DNA from: Ceratotherium simum simum
Taxonomy: Eukaryota; Chordata; Mammalia; Perissodactyla; Rhinocerotidae
Direction: 5' to 3'
DNA length: 64,000 nt
Assembly (NCBI RefSeq): GCF_000283155.1
Contig: NW_004454239.1
Coordinates: forward strand, 5,465,078 to 5,529,077
Positions 35,303-49,078 of the stretch are shown here, one piece after another. The translations under genes were made by a program, and so were the position numbers. The number at the start of each line of letters is the position of its first letter. Position 1 is the stretch's first letter. Below the pieces are notes generated by a model. It saw nothing but the letters and a program-made list of their open reading frames with translations, did not search any database and was not told the DNA's origin.

Positions 35303-36269
35303 CTAGAAGGGTCAACTGGGGTGGTGGTACAGTTTGGGGACATACAATGTCAGGAGACCCAGCTTCTGATAACGGCAGTCGGGGAAAAGGACCCGCACAG
35401 GGTCCCTGGTCCCAGGCTGGGGCAGCACTCGTTGCTGTACCGCTGCTGTGCTGCACCCTGCTTGACCAGAAGGAGCCCCTACACTTGTCGCTCTCTCAGC
35501 CCTCCCGGAGGAAGAGCAAGCTGCAGCCCCCAGTGGCACTTCAACAGGAGGCAGCACCTTCCCATCCATCACCAGCGTCATACACGTTAAGTGAACGCAC
35601 AGATGGTGAGCGCCCTATATTCTGGGACTTGGTATTGGCAAAAGATTGTGTGTTGTGTGTTTGGGGGTAATGAAGAGAAGTGCTGCTTCCTTTGTTGCCC
35701 CCTGACTTCTAATGATGTTTCTGACTTAAGAGATTGGGTTCTGAGAGCCTAATTCAATGTGTCTGTACAGATGGGTGAAATGGCAGGGAGCTTTCCACTG
35801 CTAAAACCGTGAGATCATTCTACCTACAGTCCAGTGCCGGGCCTCAGACTGAAGGTATTCCAAGGACCCAAAGGTCCGGACTGCAGAAGGGCACCAGGAC
35901 CTTCAGGACACCAGCTTTCAGGGCATAAACTCAGTACCTAGACAGGGACAGGATCTTGGAGAGGGTGGAGCACAGAAGCACTCCCTGTGCAGCTGACAAG
36001 TCTTTTCCGCATCTTCCTCGAGTCTAAGCAGTGTAGGCCACCTCCCGGCTGAACTTTGCATCTGGTGAGCCAGGTACCCTCCCTCCTTCCTTCCGCTAAC
36101 TTGGGGCTATCCGGAACACTTGGGCCAATTGAAAAATTGCCATTTTAGCAGGAATCTAGTTTAGACAATTCTCATAAAAAAAAAAAGGATTCAGTAAAAA
36201 TCATTTGCTTTTAGGCTAGTTAAATCTCACCCCCAAACAAGACTTTTCAACAAATTTTCAGCAACCAAG
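35303..36269 (-). other. DPY19L3 intron I-J, unassigned stretch
   Basis: GC-richer (35,320-35,600) than its surroundings; open frames here in both directions have no recognised homology. Confidence 0.4.
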
Positions 36270-36895
36270 ATTAAGAAATGACTGATATACAACATTAAAA
36301 AGTTTGAAACCACTGCTGGTGGGGACTAAGGGGAACAAGTACTCTCTTCTGCACTGTTGGCCGGGATGTGAATTGGTAGAAGCAGTAGAGAGGTGACTCA
36401 GGAATATCTACCCCTTTTGAGCCAGCAGTTGCACCTCTAAGAACCTGAGGCACAGATAGACACACACTTGTACCTGTGCGAATGATGCATATACAAGTTT
36501 ATTATTTTGAGCATTGTTTATATAATTGCAAAAGACAGGGAAACAACCTAAATGGTTAAATAAAGTAGGCTATATCCACATAACAAAATATCATGCAGCT
36601 TTAAAAATAACAAGGAAGCTATTAATATACTGTTATGGAATGATCTCTGAAATATATTAAGTGCCAAAAAAAGCAAGATGTAGTATGCTACTTCCTTTGT
36701 AAAAATGAGGGAAAAGAATATGAATATGTGTGTATATATACATTTGTATACGCATAACACACCCGTGGAAGAATACACAAGAAACTGGTAACATCATCTA
36801 TCTCCTGGGAGGGTAACCAGTGGCTGGAGACAGAGGTGGGATGGAGACTTTTTTACTATATTCCCTTTGAACTATGTGGCTGTATTAACTATTAA
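36270..36895 (+). mobile_element. Old L1 3'-end fragment in intron
   Basis: ttgaaaccactgctggtggg, agtaggctatatccacataa and gggagggtaaccagtggctg match the 3' part of old L1/HAL1 copies. A (CA)n with CG interruptions follows at 36,895-36,918. Confidence 0.65.
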
Positions 36896-37255
36896 CACAC
36901 ACACACACACACACGCGCGAAATCATGCATAAAAAATGTATCCATTATGCCTCTACTCCTTTTCCTTCCCTCTCCAGTTCAAAAGCTCTGAGGCTTCGTT
37001 CTCAAATGCTCTTTTCCGTACATCTCAAGGTGTTTTTCTTCTCAGCTATTCTTTTAACTGAGAGGAATGTATGGCCTGAACAGCACACCTTTAACGGATG
37101 TGGGGCAGGTCGAGGTCTAGAATCAGGAGACACAATGTGCTGAGGTTCTGACTCCTCCTCATAAGCTACAAGCAGCACTAAGCCCCAGCTTTACCAAACA
37201 CAAGGAGGCCCACGGCTGGTCCACAAGGTGGGAGGAAAGGCAGACGGGCCCTCAC

Positions 37256-37388
37256 CGCTTTGGTTCGCTCTCTCAGGCTGTTGTCTTCATAGTGCGGGTG
37301 GTTGGTCAAGGTCCTTCCCGTGCACAGCTTAACTCCGGCCAGCAACTGCATGCTTCCAGCGAACACAGCCTTTCTTGGAGTGTTAGAG
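37256..37388 (-). CDS. DPY19L3: DPY19L3 coding exon 'I'
   Basis: 133 nt, phase 2 to 0, fragment residues 281-325. Acceptor aatcttttag; begins SNTPRKAVFAGSMQLLAG and ends RERTKA before donor gtgagg. It is part of the lumenal domain, with a conserved TLTNHPHYED stretch. The intron before it is the longest complete one in the window (7477 nt). Confidence 0.95.
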
Positions 37389-40300
37389 CTAAAAGATTTT
37401 TGAGTCTGAATTAACCACACTGCCAAGATGTCCTCACAGACAACAACGAAGACAATATCACACTCTCAGCAGGACCCAGCAATGTGAGGAAGGGCTAAGG
37501 GTCGGGAAAAGCACAGGAGGCTGCCTGAGATTCCGACTGGCACGCAAACTATTTCACGAAACTTTTCCTATCTGTTTTTGACAATGGCTGGGAAGCTTCT
37601 AACTTACTGTTTTGATGGGTTTACTCTTAGAACAACTTGTCTAGGATGTGGGCATCTCCTGAGCCTAAGTCTTCTAGGCTAGAATCCAGAATCCTCCTGC
37701 TCTTGCTCAAGTGGGGCAGATTCTAACAGACAAGAACTCATAAGACTGCCACTGCCTTCTGTATTACACTGAACTAAAGGGCTGCCTCGAGTTAAGCACC
37801 AAATGATAAAGCCCGAAACTGCAGCTGATGGTGAGTCAACTCCTGATCGTGAGTCAATTCCAAAGGTTTTTGTTTCAAACAAGAAAAAAGATCACAGATA
37901 TTACTATAAATTACTTTTTAGAAAAAAAAAGAATTAGTAAAAGAAAAGAACAGGAAAAGAAGATTCTGAAATAGCAAGTATCTTATTACTCAATATGGGG
38001 ATGTACAAAATTCCTGACGTGGAAACACAAGCATGTATATCTTCCTTTCCTTTAGTCCACACTATGAAAGGCTGTCTGCATCTCAAGGGATACAGGGCAC
38101 TCTATCCATAAATTACGACCTCACTTTCCCGTCACCACCATGCTGCGGTTCTCTGCCTCCCCACGGGGTGTGAGGGACAATGATGGAGGACCAGGAAAGA
38201 CTCCCCTGACTATGGGGAAAGCATTTTTCCTCCCCCTACCCCGGAAAAAAAGAATTCTAGTTTAATTTAATTCTCTTCCATTTTTTGGAAACCTGGGAGT
38301 CACTTGCAAATCAATAAGGTGTCATTTTATTGTGTAGAACCTAATGGGTCCTCTTCGGATTCTCCCCAGTGCAGAATTTCCTTGATTTAAACTTCTTGTG
38401 TTAAGAAAGAGGAGTCTATGCCTGCTAGGCTGATGGAGATAGTTTTGAGAAGAAGTCTAATTGAAATCATTAAAACTCAACATACTCTGCAGAAAAAGCT
38501 AGAGCAGGCATTCTCCTCAATGTTTTTGGAGATCAGGGCATGAAACTTGCTCTGGTGCTAAAATGTCTAAGGGAAGCACCATCATATTCATATACCCCAT
38601 GAGGATGTTTATTTATTCCAATTTAATGCTAAGACTACAGCATGAATCCATCCAACAAAGGCCTGAGGACGTCCACAAGCAAGACAACCTACAGTACAAG
38701 TTGTAACATTTACGAATAATTTACTTCTGAAAAATTCAAGATTTTCTAACAACGACACTCTCATTCACTTGAATTCCAATGAGCTTTTCTAAGTGACGAA
38801 AACAAGTGGATGGAATTACAGTGAGCACAAGGGAATGACACATAATCTGCATCCTCCCTCATTCAGGTCAGAACCCAGATGAGGATGACAACAGAGAAAG
38901 GTTTACATGAGCTCGGCTGTGCTCGGCAGGTTGTCATCATTCTGACAACCAGACCCAGGAACACAAGGACAAATCGATGTTTGCTCTGTCCCCCCAAACC
39001 AGCAATTCACAGGGAATTTTTGACATCTGTGCCAGGTGGTCAGGGGAAGAGGAGGGTTTAAATGAAGACATGAGAAGGTGCACAGAGTTCCTTAGTGAAA
39101 GGTTTCACAAAAATCCAGTTTAACTCAATCAATACTCACTAAACACTTAGTCTGTGTCATATATATATACTGCGCTGCCCTCACTCGCAGTGCACTGTAA
39201 CTGCTAAAGAGAATGACCAGGGACGGATATTAAAGAAAATGCCATCATTTTTCCAAGCCAGTCTTCCTTTAGTATGCTCTTAACTGGCATAAACCATTCC
39301 ACTGCAATAAGTGATACAATAACATCACACATTAATACCAAGAAGTGGCTGGGTGTGTCCTCTGAACTGAGCAGACTTGGAATGCAGAACAAAATGAGTT
39401 TGGCCTCTGTGTCTGGCAGTGCATGAGGTGGAGGTGAACTATCCTGGTCCGTGTAGTCTTACTGCCTAGAGAGTGCCAGACTGCTCTTGTACCCCAGGCA
39501 GACCCAGATAACAGCCATCCAGATCGTAAGACTGCCCTGGCATCACCGTTGTGAACATGTAACAGGAAGTGGCGTCAAGGAGACGCACAGCTGTTTACAG
39601 GGTGTGAGATGGACGACTGACCTGTTCTCTATTCATGGCTAATGACCAAGCTTTCAGCCTCACTGCTGGACTATAATCATAGTACTTTAATGAATTACAT
39701 AGTTCACAAAGGTTTAAAATGTCAAAAGTCCTGAACTGCTTGCTGGGGAGTTATACAGTTATTCTTTGTTTGGTCAAAAAATATTACTGAGGACCTACTA
39801 CGTGCTGACTGGCAAACGTGGTATGAATACCCGTCTTCAGGAAGCTTACTAGCTCACAGAGCCAGACTCAGCTCCTATTTCAGGCGAACACTTCAGAATA
39901 AACCAGTCATTAGTCTGCCACATATTTACTAATGCCTTCTGTGGGCCTTTAGCTGTGCTGGAAACAACACACATCAGACACTGTACGACCGTGGCAAACA
40001 CTGCCTCTCTCCTCAGTATGCAAGAAGGGCACCTGAGTGTCCCTTGCCCCCCAGGGTAGCAGCTGCCATCACCAGGCAGAGCAAGGTGACCTGTCACATG
40101 ACTGCTTGGAGGAGTTGAGGAAAAAATGGAATAAAGCTCATTCAATTGTGACATGTTTTAACATTTGGCTTCATTAGTAAAGAGTAAGAAAGTTTAAAAG
40201 AAATGTGATCTGCTTCAACGCCTAGTGCAACAACCCTCTGGATTGTTAGCAGTCTTTCACTAAGGTCCTTGGTTTTAAAGCAGCAAAATGCAAGTACTCT

Positions 40301-43300
40301 AACACCTATAAATGAGTAAAACTATTGACTTCCAAGCATGGCAGAGATGCTGTTTATTCACTCTATTCTCTGTGATGTGGTTTTCTACACTAGCCCCACG
40401 GTAAATCTGGGATAGTTCACCGCTATATAGATTTAAGTTTACCTGTAAGGCAAATGCAGAAGTAAAACAGACGAGCAAAATGAAAAACAAGCACACATTT
40501 TTGAAACTTTAGAAACCCAGATTCAGTGTATTCTATATTTTCTGTGCAAACTGAGCAGGCAAAGGGAAAAGGGCCTCCCTGTCCCTAACCTACATCAGCA
40601 GGACAGATGCCATGCTGGGTGCTCCTCCCTCACAGTCTGTGGCCTGTGTCTGTGACGGCTAATGTGCTTCTAACCACTGAATGACACTTCTCTATGACAG
40701 AAAAACAAAGCAATTTTTACCAATGTTTGAACAAATGATGTATAAAATGAAAGGATAATTTGTTTTTATAGCTCTCTGCCAAGCTCCATAGCAGGCTGCC
40801 CAACCTGCAAACAATTTATTCTGTAAGAAATGTCACTAAATAAGGACAAGGACTCACAGGTCAAACGGATTTACATTATATAGTTTAAATGTCATCCCAG
40901 GAAGACCTGATGGCATTTTGAACAAATAATCTCATTTATTTTTGATGCTCTAAGCTTCAAGTTAATTACTGCTGAACTAATGGGTAAACTGAGCATTATA
41001 TATAATATGTGAACATCTGCTTTATCTACACTTAAAAAATTTATAGAATTACGCAAATACTACAAAATCACTCATTAAATATAAAAGAGGCTTATAGGCA
41101 TTTAAGGTCTGAACTTAACCTACATCATATGTAAAATACACAGTAATTCTTTCTGCTTTGACTAAATGTGTAGAAAGTCTGGTTTATTTTCTTAGTTCCA
41201 CTGAGAAAATATTGCACATGCAGGCTTCATCACCGGAAAGAGATTATTTCTAGTGAAAATCTCCTAAAGCCAAGTAGTCAAAATGTCACACCTCAAAATA
41301 TTCACATCTACAGGTCTGTCTATCTTAATTGCAGAATGTCACAGAAAAATCTCAGGAACCAAAAATGAAACACTCTAAGGACACAAAGGAACGAGGTACG
41401 AAGCACCAACTGCTGGCACATTTGGCCTTGCTGAAGTAAACGTGCTTTCTAATCACCCACAAAACCTACAAAAGTACTGCCTGGGTTTTGTTGAAAGAGA
41501 TACCAGAAAAACAAACAACTGGCTTTTAATCTTTGTATCCAGGAAACATTATCAGCAAAAAGGGGTAACTATGAACATATCCATTTAAATCTGCTGGGAA
41601 ACAGGCGTGCAGCTCCTCAGTATGACTCTGCAGGCAACAGATGAACGCACAGGCCGGGCTGTGGAGGGCACGACGTGACCTCTAAGATGCTGGGGCCTAA
41701 TCTCAACAAAATGCCTGGCAGATTCATGAGAAATTTAATCCTGAAGTAATCTTGGTTTTATACTTAAATTTAAATCTCCACTCCTCTAAGGAACTAAAGA
41801 TAGGAAAGCATTAAACAACATTTTCTCTTACTAAAAATTAGAACTCTAACAAAAATTTTCCATCAGAAGCTGTTAAGCCTCTAAAAATCTTAAAATGGAG
41901 TCAACAATAAGAATATGGAGGAAAGGAATGAAGACAATAGTGCTGAGATGAGGTGCAATGTTTACTCTAGTGAAGCAGTTAAAATTGCCACCCAACGTGT
42001 GCACGTTTAACACAGTGTCCTATATATACACAGGTGGTGCTCAATAAATACCTGTTACATCGTATTAATAAGTATACAACCTCAGACATGAAACAGCCTT
42101 ATATATTAAGGCTTTCAATGTTTTCACAGAAACCTAATCCCTCGGCATGATCCTGATCACATTAAGAGGCGTTATCCTCAAGTAATGTCCTTTATTTTCC
42201 CTTGAGGCTGTCTGTTTTGCCTATCAAAGGTCATAATTGAGTCCCTCCAAAAGAAAAGAACAGCACCAACTCCCGCTGGAGTGATGGAATCTTTCACTCT
42301 ACCCTCCAAGCAGAGGAGCCCTCAGTGAATCCCTGGAAAGACAGAATCTCCAAATGGAGCTCAGTGTCCTCGGAGCACAAGAGTGATGCTAAGGCAAGTG
42401 TGTGGTCTGTCCCAGCATCAAGTGCACGGAGCAGGGACCAGGAGACGGCAGGTAAGCTTCTTCCCAACTCTCCACCTAAGAACTGCCCTGTGCCAAAATG
42501 GAGGGTCACTTCAGGTGTCCCCTGGGGTTTCTGTAGGTCACTGTTTCTCACCCTGACTCACCCCAAGGGCAGCCATCCTGTAATGCAAGCTGCGTCCCAT
42601 GCTAAAAGATGCTGTCATGACTGCCTGGACAAAGGAGAGACGTGAGTGTTTGCAGCCTGGCTCTCTGAGAACAGAAGCAGAAGGATGGAGAGAAGGAGGC
42701 GTCCCTCACTGACCAGGTCCCCACCAGAGGCCCGGCAGCTGCCATCAGACAGTGTCCAACAGACTTTCAGATACACTCCACGTATCCTCAGGCCACAGCC
42801 CTTCCACAGCACAGCTCAGACCTACTAATATCACAAACACTGTGTGACTAACCAAAGTAGGGAAGTGCAAGCTGTAGCTCCTATGTTTCAAAAACAGAAG
42901 AAATCAGGGCAGGTTAAAAGAATATCAAGTACATTCACTTGTGTTTGGAATTGAAGCCTATGGACCAGAGCAGACTTAAATGATGATTTACACAAATACA
43001 TTTTGTGTCTAAATAGACCCTATTTTGGCATACATTCATCATCACTTAGGCTTACTTCACAACATGCCTAGCAGCTATTTTTGCAAAAACAATAATTTAG
43101 ATGTGAAGAATTTAAAGGGAAAACAGGCAAAATTAGATCATAATGGAACCAATTTTTCTGGAACAATACAAATCCTTCAGTTGCTGAGAATTTAAAAAAA
43201 AAGTAAAAAGAGTGTGTCTATACCCAGGGAGAGAAACTGCCAGGAAAAGGAGAACGTGAGGAACAAAGACCACGACCCCAAAGAGAGAAACGAGACCGAC

Positions 43301-44865
43301 TGCCTGCCTTCCTCACCCCTGGAAGAACCTCTCATCCACAGGTTCTCAGAACCAGAACGTTCAGTAATGTTCTGTGAGAAAAGCATGCAAGTAAAGGCCC
43401 GACCACAAGTACATCCAGTCTAACCCAGCCAAAGTCTACTTGGGGCTCTGCTGGAATAAATCTCTACTGATGCTAAAATTAATCCCTTAAAGACTTGGGA
43501 GTGGAGCCGGGATGTCACAATGCTGATCCCGGCAGATCCGGAGGATCCTTCAGGATTCTACCAGACAGCGGGTGCTCTGCACCACTCATATCAACGGTGC
43601 CATTTTAAAAACAGAAAATCTCAGCCTCACCTTCAGATGCACATGCCATAAATTTCCAGGTGACTATAGTTAATGCAAAAGTAATTAGCTTTTCTTTATA
43701 TGAATAGCCCTCTTTTCCTACACACAATAAATACTGAAGGAATTATTTACTCTGTAATTGTGTGCCATGATTTAAAGTTAAATAAATAAATAAAGACAAA
43801 GCACTGCTTAGTATTCTCAGCACTGAAAATATATGAAAAATTATACTCATTGCATCTAGTCAAACCCAGTCCGACACTGGGACCAAAGCCACATATATAT
43901 TTTAGACATAAATCTCTATAAAATCCATGTATTGCACTCAAGAGACCTAAGCTATCAAACATTTACCATCTCTTAACACACAGGCAGTGCTAACCTGTAC
44001 TGGTTAGTAAACATTAGTCACGAGCAGGTGCCAATAAGGCTACTAAAATTCTAAGTGATGGAGACAATACAGTCGATGCTTTCAGAATATGTCACACAAG
44101 ATTTGCCACATCTATTTACACGTGAATAATTACACTGCTGTTTTTTGGCTGTAAAGTAAGGAAATACATATTAGAGGGTACAGGAATGCTGCTTGGGTAG
44201 ACAAGTTTATTTTTGCTGGTGGGAGGCAGGTTCATTAACAAAGCTTCAAAACACACAAACTTCCTTCTGATGCTGAATGCTGAGGGAAAGCAACACAGTG
44301 CAGGCAAAAACAGGAACCAGTGCAATGCTAATGCATTACCTCGTCAAAGAGAGGAAAGCTTTGTTTTTGTATTTTAAATTTCCTCTAGGCCTAGGCGTGG
44401 GCAATATGATTAGTTAAAATGAAATCTGCACTGAGCTAGTAGGACTCCAATTAACTGTAGTTTACTGTATAATTTTCAAATGATTAACAAGGAAAGAATA
44501 CTTTTACGTGTCAGCATTAATAGAATATTTGAATGGTATTAAAATAAAAGAAATCATCAAGATAAAATTGGCAGAGAGTATAAAACTTTATTTCCATTGC
44601 TGTCACTGGTTTGAAATGCACCCTCCGAGTCTGTTTCCCTCTCCATGTGGGTATTTTCCCTTCTTCATGGGATTGTGGTTGGAGAGACTATTTCTTGAGT
44701 GGAAAGAAATTACTTCCAATATAAAGTTTTAAAGAAAACCTTGACAATGAATGTATCTTTACAATTAATTCAGAAAAAAACAAAACAAAACAAAAAACCA
44801 AATGAGGTCTACAGTGACTCTTAAAAGGTACTTTAAAGTTCAAAGGTTAAAAAAAATCCTCTTAC
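37389..44865 (-). other. DPY19L3 intron H-I, repeat-poor
   Basis: 7477 nt in which I recognise no ERE, L1 or LTR; only short L2/MIR-like scraps near 39,120-39,200, 39,780-39,850 and 42,010-42,055. A-rich (AAAAC)n lies at 44,773-44,798, close to the exon H donor. Confidence 0.55.
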
Positions 44866-44948
44866 TTAATCCAGTTCATCAGCTCCACTGTATCTGGATC
44901 ATAGAATTCTCTCAACTCGGAGAGTTCATCCATCATTCCTGGCCAGAA
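44866..44948 (-). CDS. DPY19L3: DPY19L3 coding exon 'H'
   Basis: 83 nt, phase 0 to 2, fragment residues 254-280. Acceptor aatttcag, start [20 protein letters not shown], end MNWI plus AA, donor gtaaga. This is the junction from the last membrane helix to the lumenal domain. The acceptor's pyrimidine tract is a TTTTG-type repeat. Skipping this exon would shift the frame. Confidence 0.95.
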
Positions 44949-44954
44949 CTGAAA

Positions 44955-44982
44955 TTAAAAACAAAACAAAACAAAAACAAAA
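44955..44982. repeat. (AAAAC)n tract overlapping the exon H acceptor region
   Basis: Plus-strand aaaaacaaaacaaaacaaaa then acaaaa; on the gene strand this is a (TTTTG)n run ending 7-34 nt upstream of exon H and thus forms its pyrimidine tract. Confidence 0.9.
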
Positions 44983-45369
44983 TCCACCCCCACACCCACA
45001 CCTATCACTAAGATTAAAGTGAAAAAGGAGAAACTGTGTATAACTTGTGAACCAATAAACATGGCATCTGAAGATCAGAACTGCTTCACCTCTGCAGTCA
45101 ACTCTCTTGGCAGAAGTGAGCTGAAGTCTGAGAAAAGTTTCCAAAATTATTTTGAGCCGAAGCTAATCAGGACTAGAGGTGTTGTCAACTTTTAAAAATG
45201 AGCTTTTATTTTACTCTAATAAAAATGCTGTTGTATGTGGCGTCAATATCTAGTAAAACAATAATTTGGATATGACAGGAACAGCAACCATGAGAAAATT
45301 CACAGTATGTTAGAAAAATGTAACTAACTAACATCCGGCAATGCCCCCTTCAGTGTAGAATGTGCCTTA

Positions 45370-45605
45370 TGGAAGACAGCACCACTTTACAGCTGCAAAA
45401 ATGCTTTGGAATACAGAATCTCATTTCATCCTCACAATTACCAGCGAGAAAGAAGATGCAGAAGGCACCATCACTACCGTATTTATTTTCCATTTTACCA
45501 GTGTGGAGACCTCGGCTCAGAGAGAACCTGATTTGACCAGGTCACAAAGGGACAGAGCCACGACTTGAACCTGACTCCAGATTCAGGCCCCTTTCACTGC
45601 ATAAC
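45370..45605 (-). mobile_element. MIR SINE, antisense, in intron
   Basis: atctcatttcatcctcacaa, ccattttaccagtgtggaga, ggtcacaaagggacagagcc and acttgaacctgactccag match the reverse MIR. It lies in the same sense as the gene. Confidence 0.7.
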
Positions 45606-47039
45606 ATGGTGATTGTATTTTTCGTACTAGAAATCTGGACAAATGTTTTGATGTATATTAATATAATTACAGGTGCAATGGAAGAAAAGAATATTTGAAA
45701 GTAGGACTCTCTGGGAAAATCTGCTACATTTAAATATTATATTTATGCCACCTGTGCCTCCTACTCAACTTGAATTATTTAAGGTTTTGCAGATATAACG
45801 TAAAAATTACACTCCCAAGTCCACCGCTTTTCTAATATAACTTGTCCGTTTAATTCAACAATTAATTAAATGTTAATTGTTTTATCAAATGACAATTGGC
45901 TAAATGACTTGATCATCTCTATATATCCTAATGTGAACTGCAGAATTCACCTCAATACTGGAATAGAAGACCAATGACATTGTATCTATGCTCTACTGAT
46001 GTTGAAAATACAATAATTTTATTTAAGAACCACTAACTAGAACCAAAGTGGCACCTGACCGGTCTACGGCTGTATTTCAGCCTCATCACTTTCTTATCTT
46101 GTCATCTTGTCTTTGGCCATTCTTACTGCTCATTCACATCTTGTCTCCTGGGTGGGGGAATTAGGAAAATTGCTGGTGATGGAAAATCAGGTGTCAGTAC
46201 TGCTGGTTCTAGGTTTTAGAAGAGATGTAATAAAAGCTACTGATTACATGACACCTTTGTAATACTCCAATTATCCATTGTCCCTATTAGTTTTGGAAAT
46301 CACTCGACTACCAATGTGTTAATGATATGTTCTAAGTTTTTTGGTATGAAACATATTTTGAAATCCGTGAATTCAATGGATATTAGATATTTTTCCAGTT
46401 TGAAAGCTGCTGCTGTTAATTCTGAAAATCTAGTAACATAGTCTTGTGGTAAATTCCTTAAACAATGTGAAAATAAGTGTTGAATTAACTATATCCTGCT
46501 TCTAAATGACCAGCAGTTCATGAGATTTCAGCAACCAAGTTAATCGACACGAGGGTAATAATTTTACTAACTCTTGATTTTAGAGTGGAGACTAGTATAT
46601 GCTTTTCTCTTTTAAACAGGATCATACTAAAGAGACATACAGCAAAATTGGTATTATGAACAAGAAATTTTGAAATCCTCATTACAATCGCTAAATAAAA
46701 CTTAAATCAGGCTTTGAAATATACAAGTTTATATTATTTACAGATAAATCTGTTCAATAGTTGGAAAATAGATTCAATTTCAGGGTAACCCCTAATACAC
46801 ATAACATCTTAATTTTCTTTGTGATTTTATATTTCACAAGTTTTGAGAAGCTGAAACATCTAACCTATTTTATACACTGAAAGCTAGATGCATTAGGATT
46901 TCTGCTAAAGTCCAACAATGAGAGAGGCTAGGCCATGGATCTTTGGAAGGATTCATTAGAATTACTAACTCTCTCACTCAGGGAATTTCTACAGAGATTT
47001 CCTGAAAATGATTGCTTTTTCAGTGCTGTCACTGGTTCT

Positions 47040-47475
47040 CCTATAGCAGTGGTTCTCGGTGGGGGGCGGGGGAGGGAAGGATTTTGTTTCACCCCCAGGG
47101 GGATGTTTTGCAATATCTAGAGACATTTTTGATTGTCACAACTGGAGGGAGGTGCTACTGGCATCTAGTGGGTAGAAGACAGAGATGCTGCTAAACATCC
47201 TACAATGCACAGGACAGCCCCGGATGACAAAGGATGATCTGGTCACAATGTCAGCAGTGCCAGTGCTGAGAAACCCTGTTCTCCACAGGGGTTTCTTAAA
47301 CTTGATGGTGCATCAGCACCACCTGGATGGCTGCTTAAAACACAAATTTCTGGACCCCACTCCCCGAGTTTCTGATTCAGTAGGTCTGGAATGCAACCGA
47401 AACATCTGTGTTTCTAACAAGTTCCCAGGTGATGCTGATGTTGCTTGACTGGGGACCACACTTTGAGAGTCAATG
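47040..47475 (+). mobile_element. Two hAT/MER5-type DNA transposon remnants in intron
   Basis: The first (47,043-47,275; gagacatttttgattgtcac, gctaaacatcctacaatgca) and the second (47,285-47,475; tttctgattcagtaggtctg, aacaagttcccaggtgatgc, gaccacactttgagagtcaa), the latter a MER5A match. Names are from memory. Confidence 0.7.
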
Positions 47476-48936
47476 CTCTATAGCATAATTTATTTCTTCT
47501 AAAATGTCGTTCCTCAATTTTATCAAGAACAAGAGACTTAAGTCCTCAAATGGCTTTAAAAAAAATCAATAAAATTTCAAATAAATAGCTGAGATATAAA
47601 AGAACTCAGCCTACACACACAGAGCCAGTAAGACAGACTGTTGTAGTGTGCATACATCTTTGGTGGTGAGACGAGAACGATGTATCTCTTCTGTCAAGAG
47701 GGTGTTCCACCCTCAGAATCAATGTGTAAAGTTACCTAGTTCATTATTAAATATACACTCTATTTAATCTTTAGTTGTTGCTTTCCAGATGTTTTTAAGA
47801 AGTCTCATTTATTTACAGAGCAGTAAAATTCCCAGAGGCAGGGTGGTAGAAATAATCTAGTTCTGTTTCCCAGTGTCCAGGAGGCAGCACGGTGCTGTGC
47901 CCGCAATAGTAAATGTTTCAATAGATAGGAACATGATAGAACAGATTTTTTTTGAAGTATGTACAATAGAATCATCCAATATAATGATTATCAAGCATTT
48001 TTTTAGCCTAAAGCCTTTGCTTCAAATAAAATCTTACATGAAAATATAAGCAAATGAAACCAAAAGCTGAGCTGCTATAGCTGATCCTCTCTGCAGGTGA
48101 CTCCCCTCACCCCTTCAGCAACCCCCCAAAGTAGGGGCTATACACAGTCGAGTTTGAAATCGATTGTTCTAACTTAAAACAAAATTTGAAGAAAAACATC
48201 TAAACTTAAAAAGTACGTAAGATTTTTTTTAAAAAGAGAAGGTGAGAGCTCAGTTGGACAGAACAATCTGGGCTACCTGCCTGGGTGACAATTCAAGCCT
48301 CTAAATCTCAAAGATGTGACAAAAGGGTCACAAAGTAGTCCACCTGATCAACGACTCACTGTCTCTTGTGGAGATTCTTGGAACTGAAGCACAGTTAACG
48401 CTGTTTCAGAAGTTAGTTGTCAACTGAGAATATGCAGAATTTCATTATTTTCTATTGAAACTGAAGGCCAGATAAGACTAATCTTAGACTGTATTTATTT
48501 ATGTGCTCAGCCTTCTTACAAAGATGATTTTAAGTATCTAATAAAATATGTAGGTTAAAGCAATATGCATTTTAAGATTTCTTACTCTATATAAAGCAGG
48601 TAACCAGGGAAAATAATTTTTCTACTTTATTCACCTCAAAATAGGTCTAAAAACATCTTTATTTTCAGAATTTGCATCAGCTGAATACTAAGTCAAAACC
48701 AAAATTAGTTAGAATGGTTAAATTGTAGTAGTTTTTGCTATAATATTTTTACTTGTTAAATTCTATTTGGGGCACAGATCAGTTTTCCTATCAACGCCAA
48801 ATGCCGTAAGAAGCCAAAGAGATATTTATAACCTCTGCAAACTCTTCTATGTGCCAATAATACACAAAGTACAATAAGTCAAAGCAATTATTGTGCTAAA
48901 CAGATTAATGACAGGAATGAGGAAAAGCAGTCTTAC

Positions 48937-48993
48937 CTTATAGCACAGATACAGCAGTATTAATATCGGTACTGAATATCGCATTATACAGAT
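48937..48993 (-). CDS. DPY19L3: DPY19L3 coding exon 'G', small exon
   Basis: 57 nt, phase 0 to 0, fragment residues 235-253. Acceptor cttatatag, residues ICIMRYSVPILILLYLCYK, donor gtaaga (good consensus). It is essentially one transmembrane helix, probably the last before the lumenal C-terminal domain. It can be skipped without changing frame. The pyrimidine tract upstream of the acceptor is short. Confidence 0.94.
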
Positions 48994-49078
48994 CTATATA
49001 AGAAAGACATTATTTAGGTTACAAGTATATTGACCACTTTTGCCTTACGCTTTTGCTTTGTAAACATGACTTTTTCTT

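Larger units (their letters stand above)
44983..48936 (-). other. DPY19L3 intron G-H
   Basis: Mostly unassigned A+T-rich sequence. Holds a MIR/L2-like antisense piece and a MER5-like element, listed separately. Confidence 0.5.

Noticed and set aside
35347..35670. 107-codon plus-strand frame in an intron
   Set aside because: GC-rich stretch with overlapping open frames in several phases and on both strands; no recognisable domain or splice pattern.
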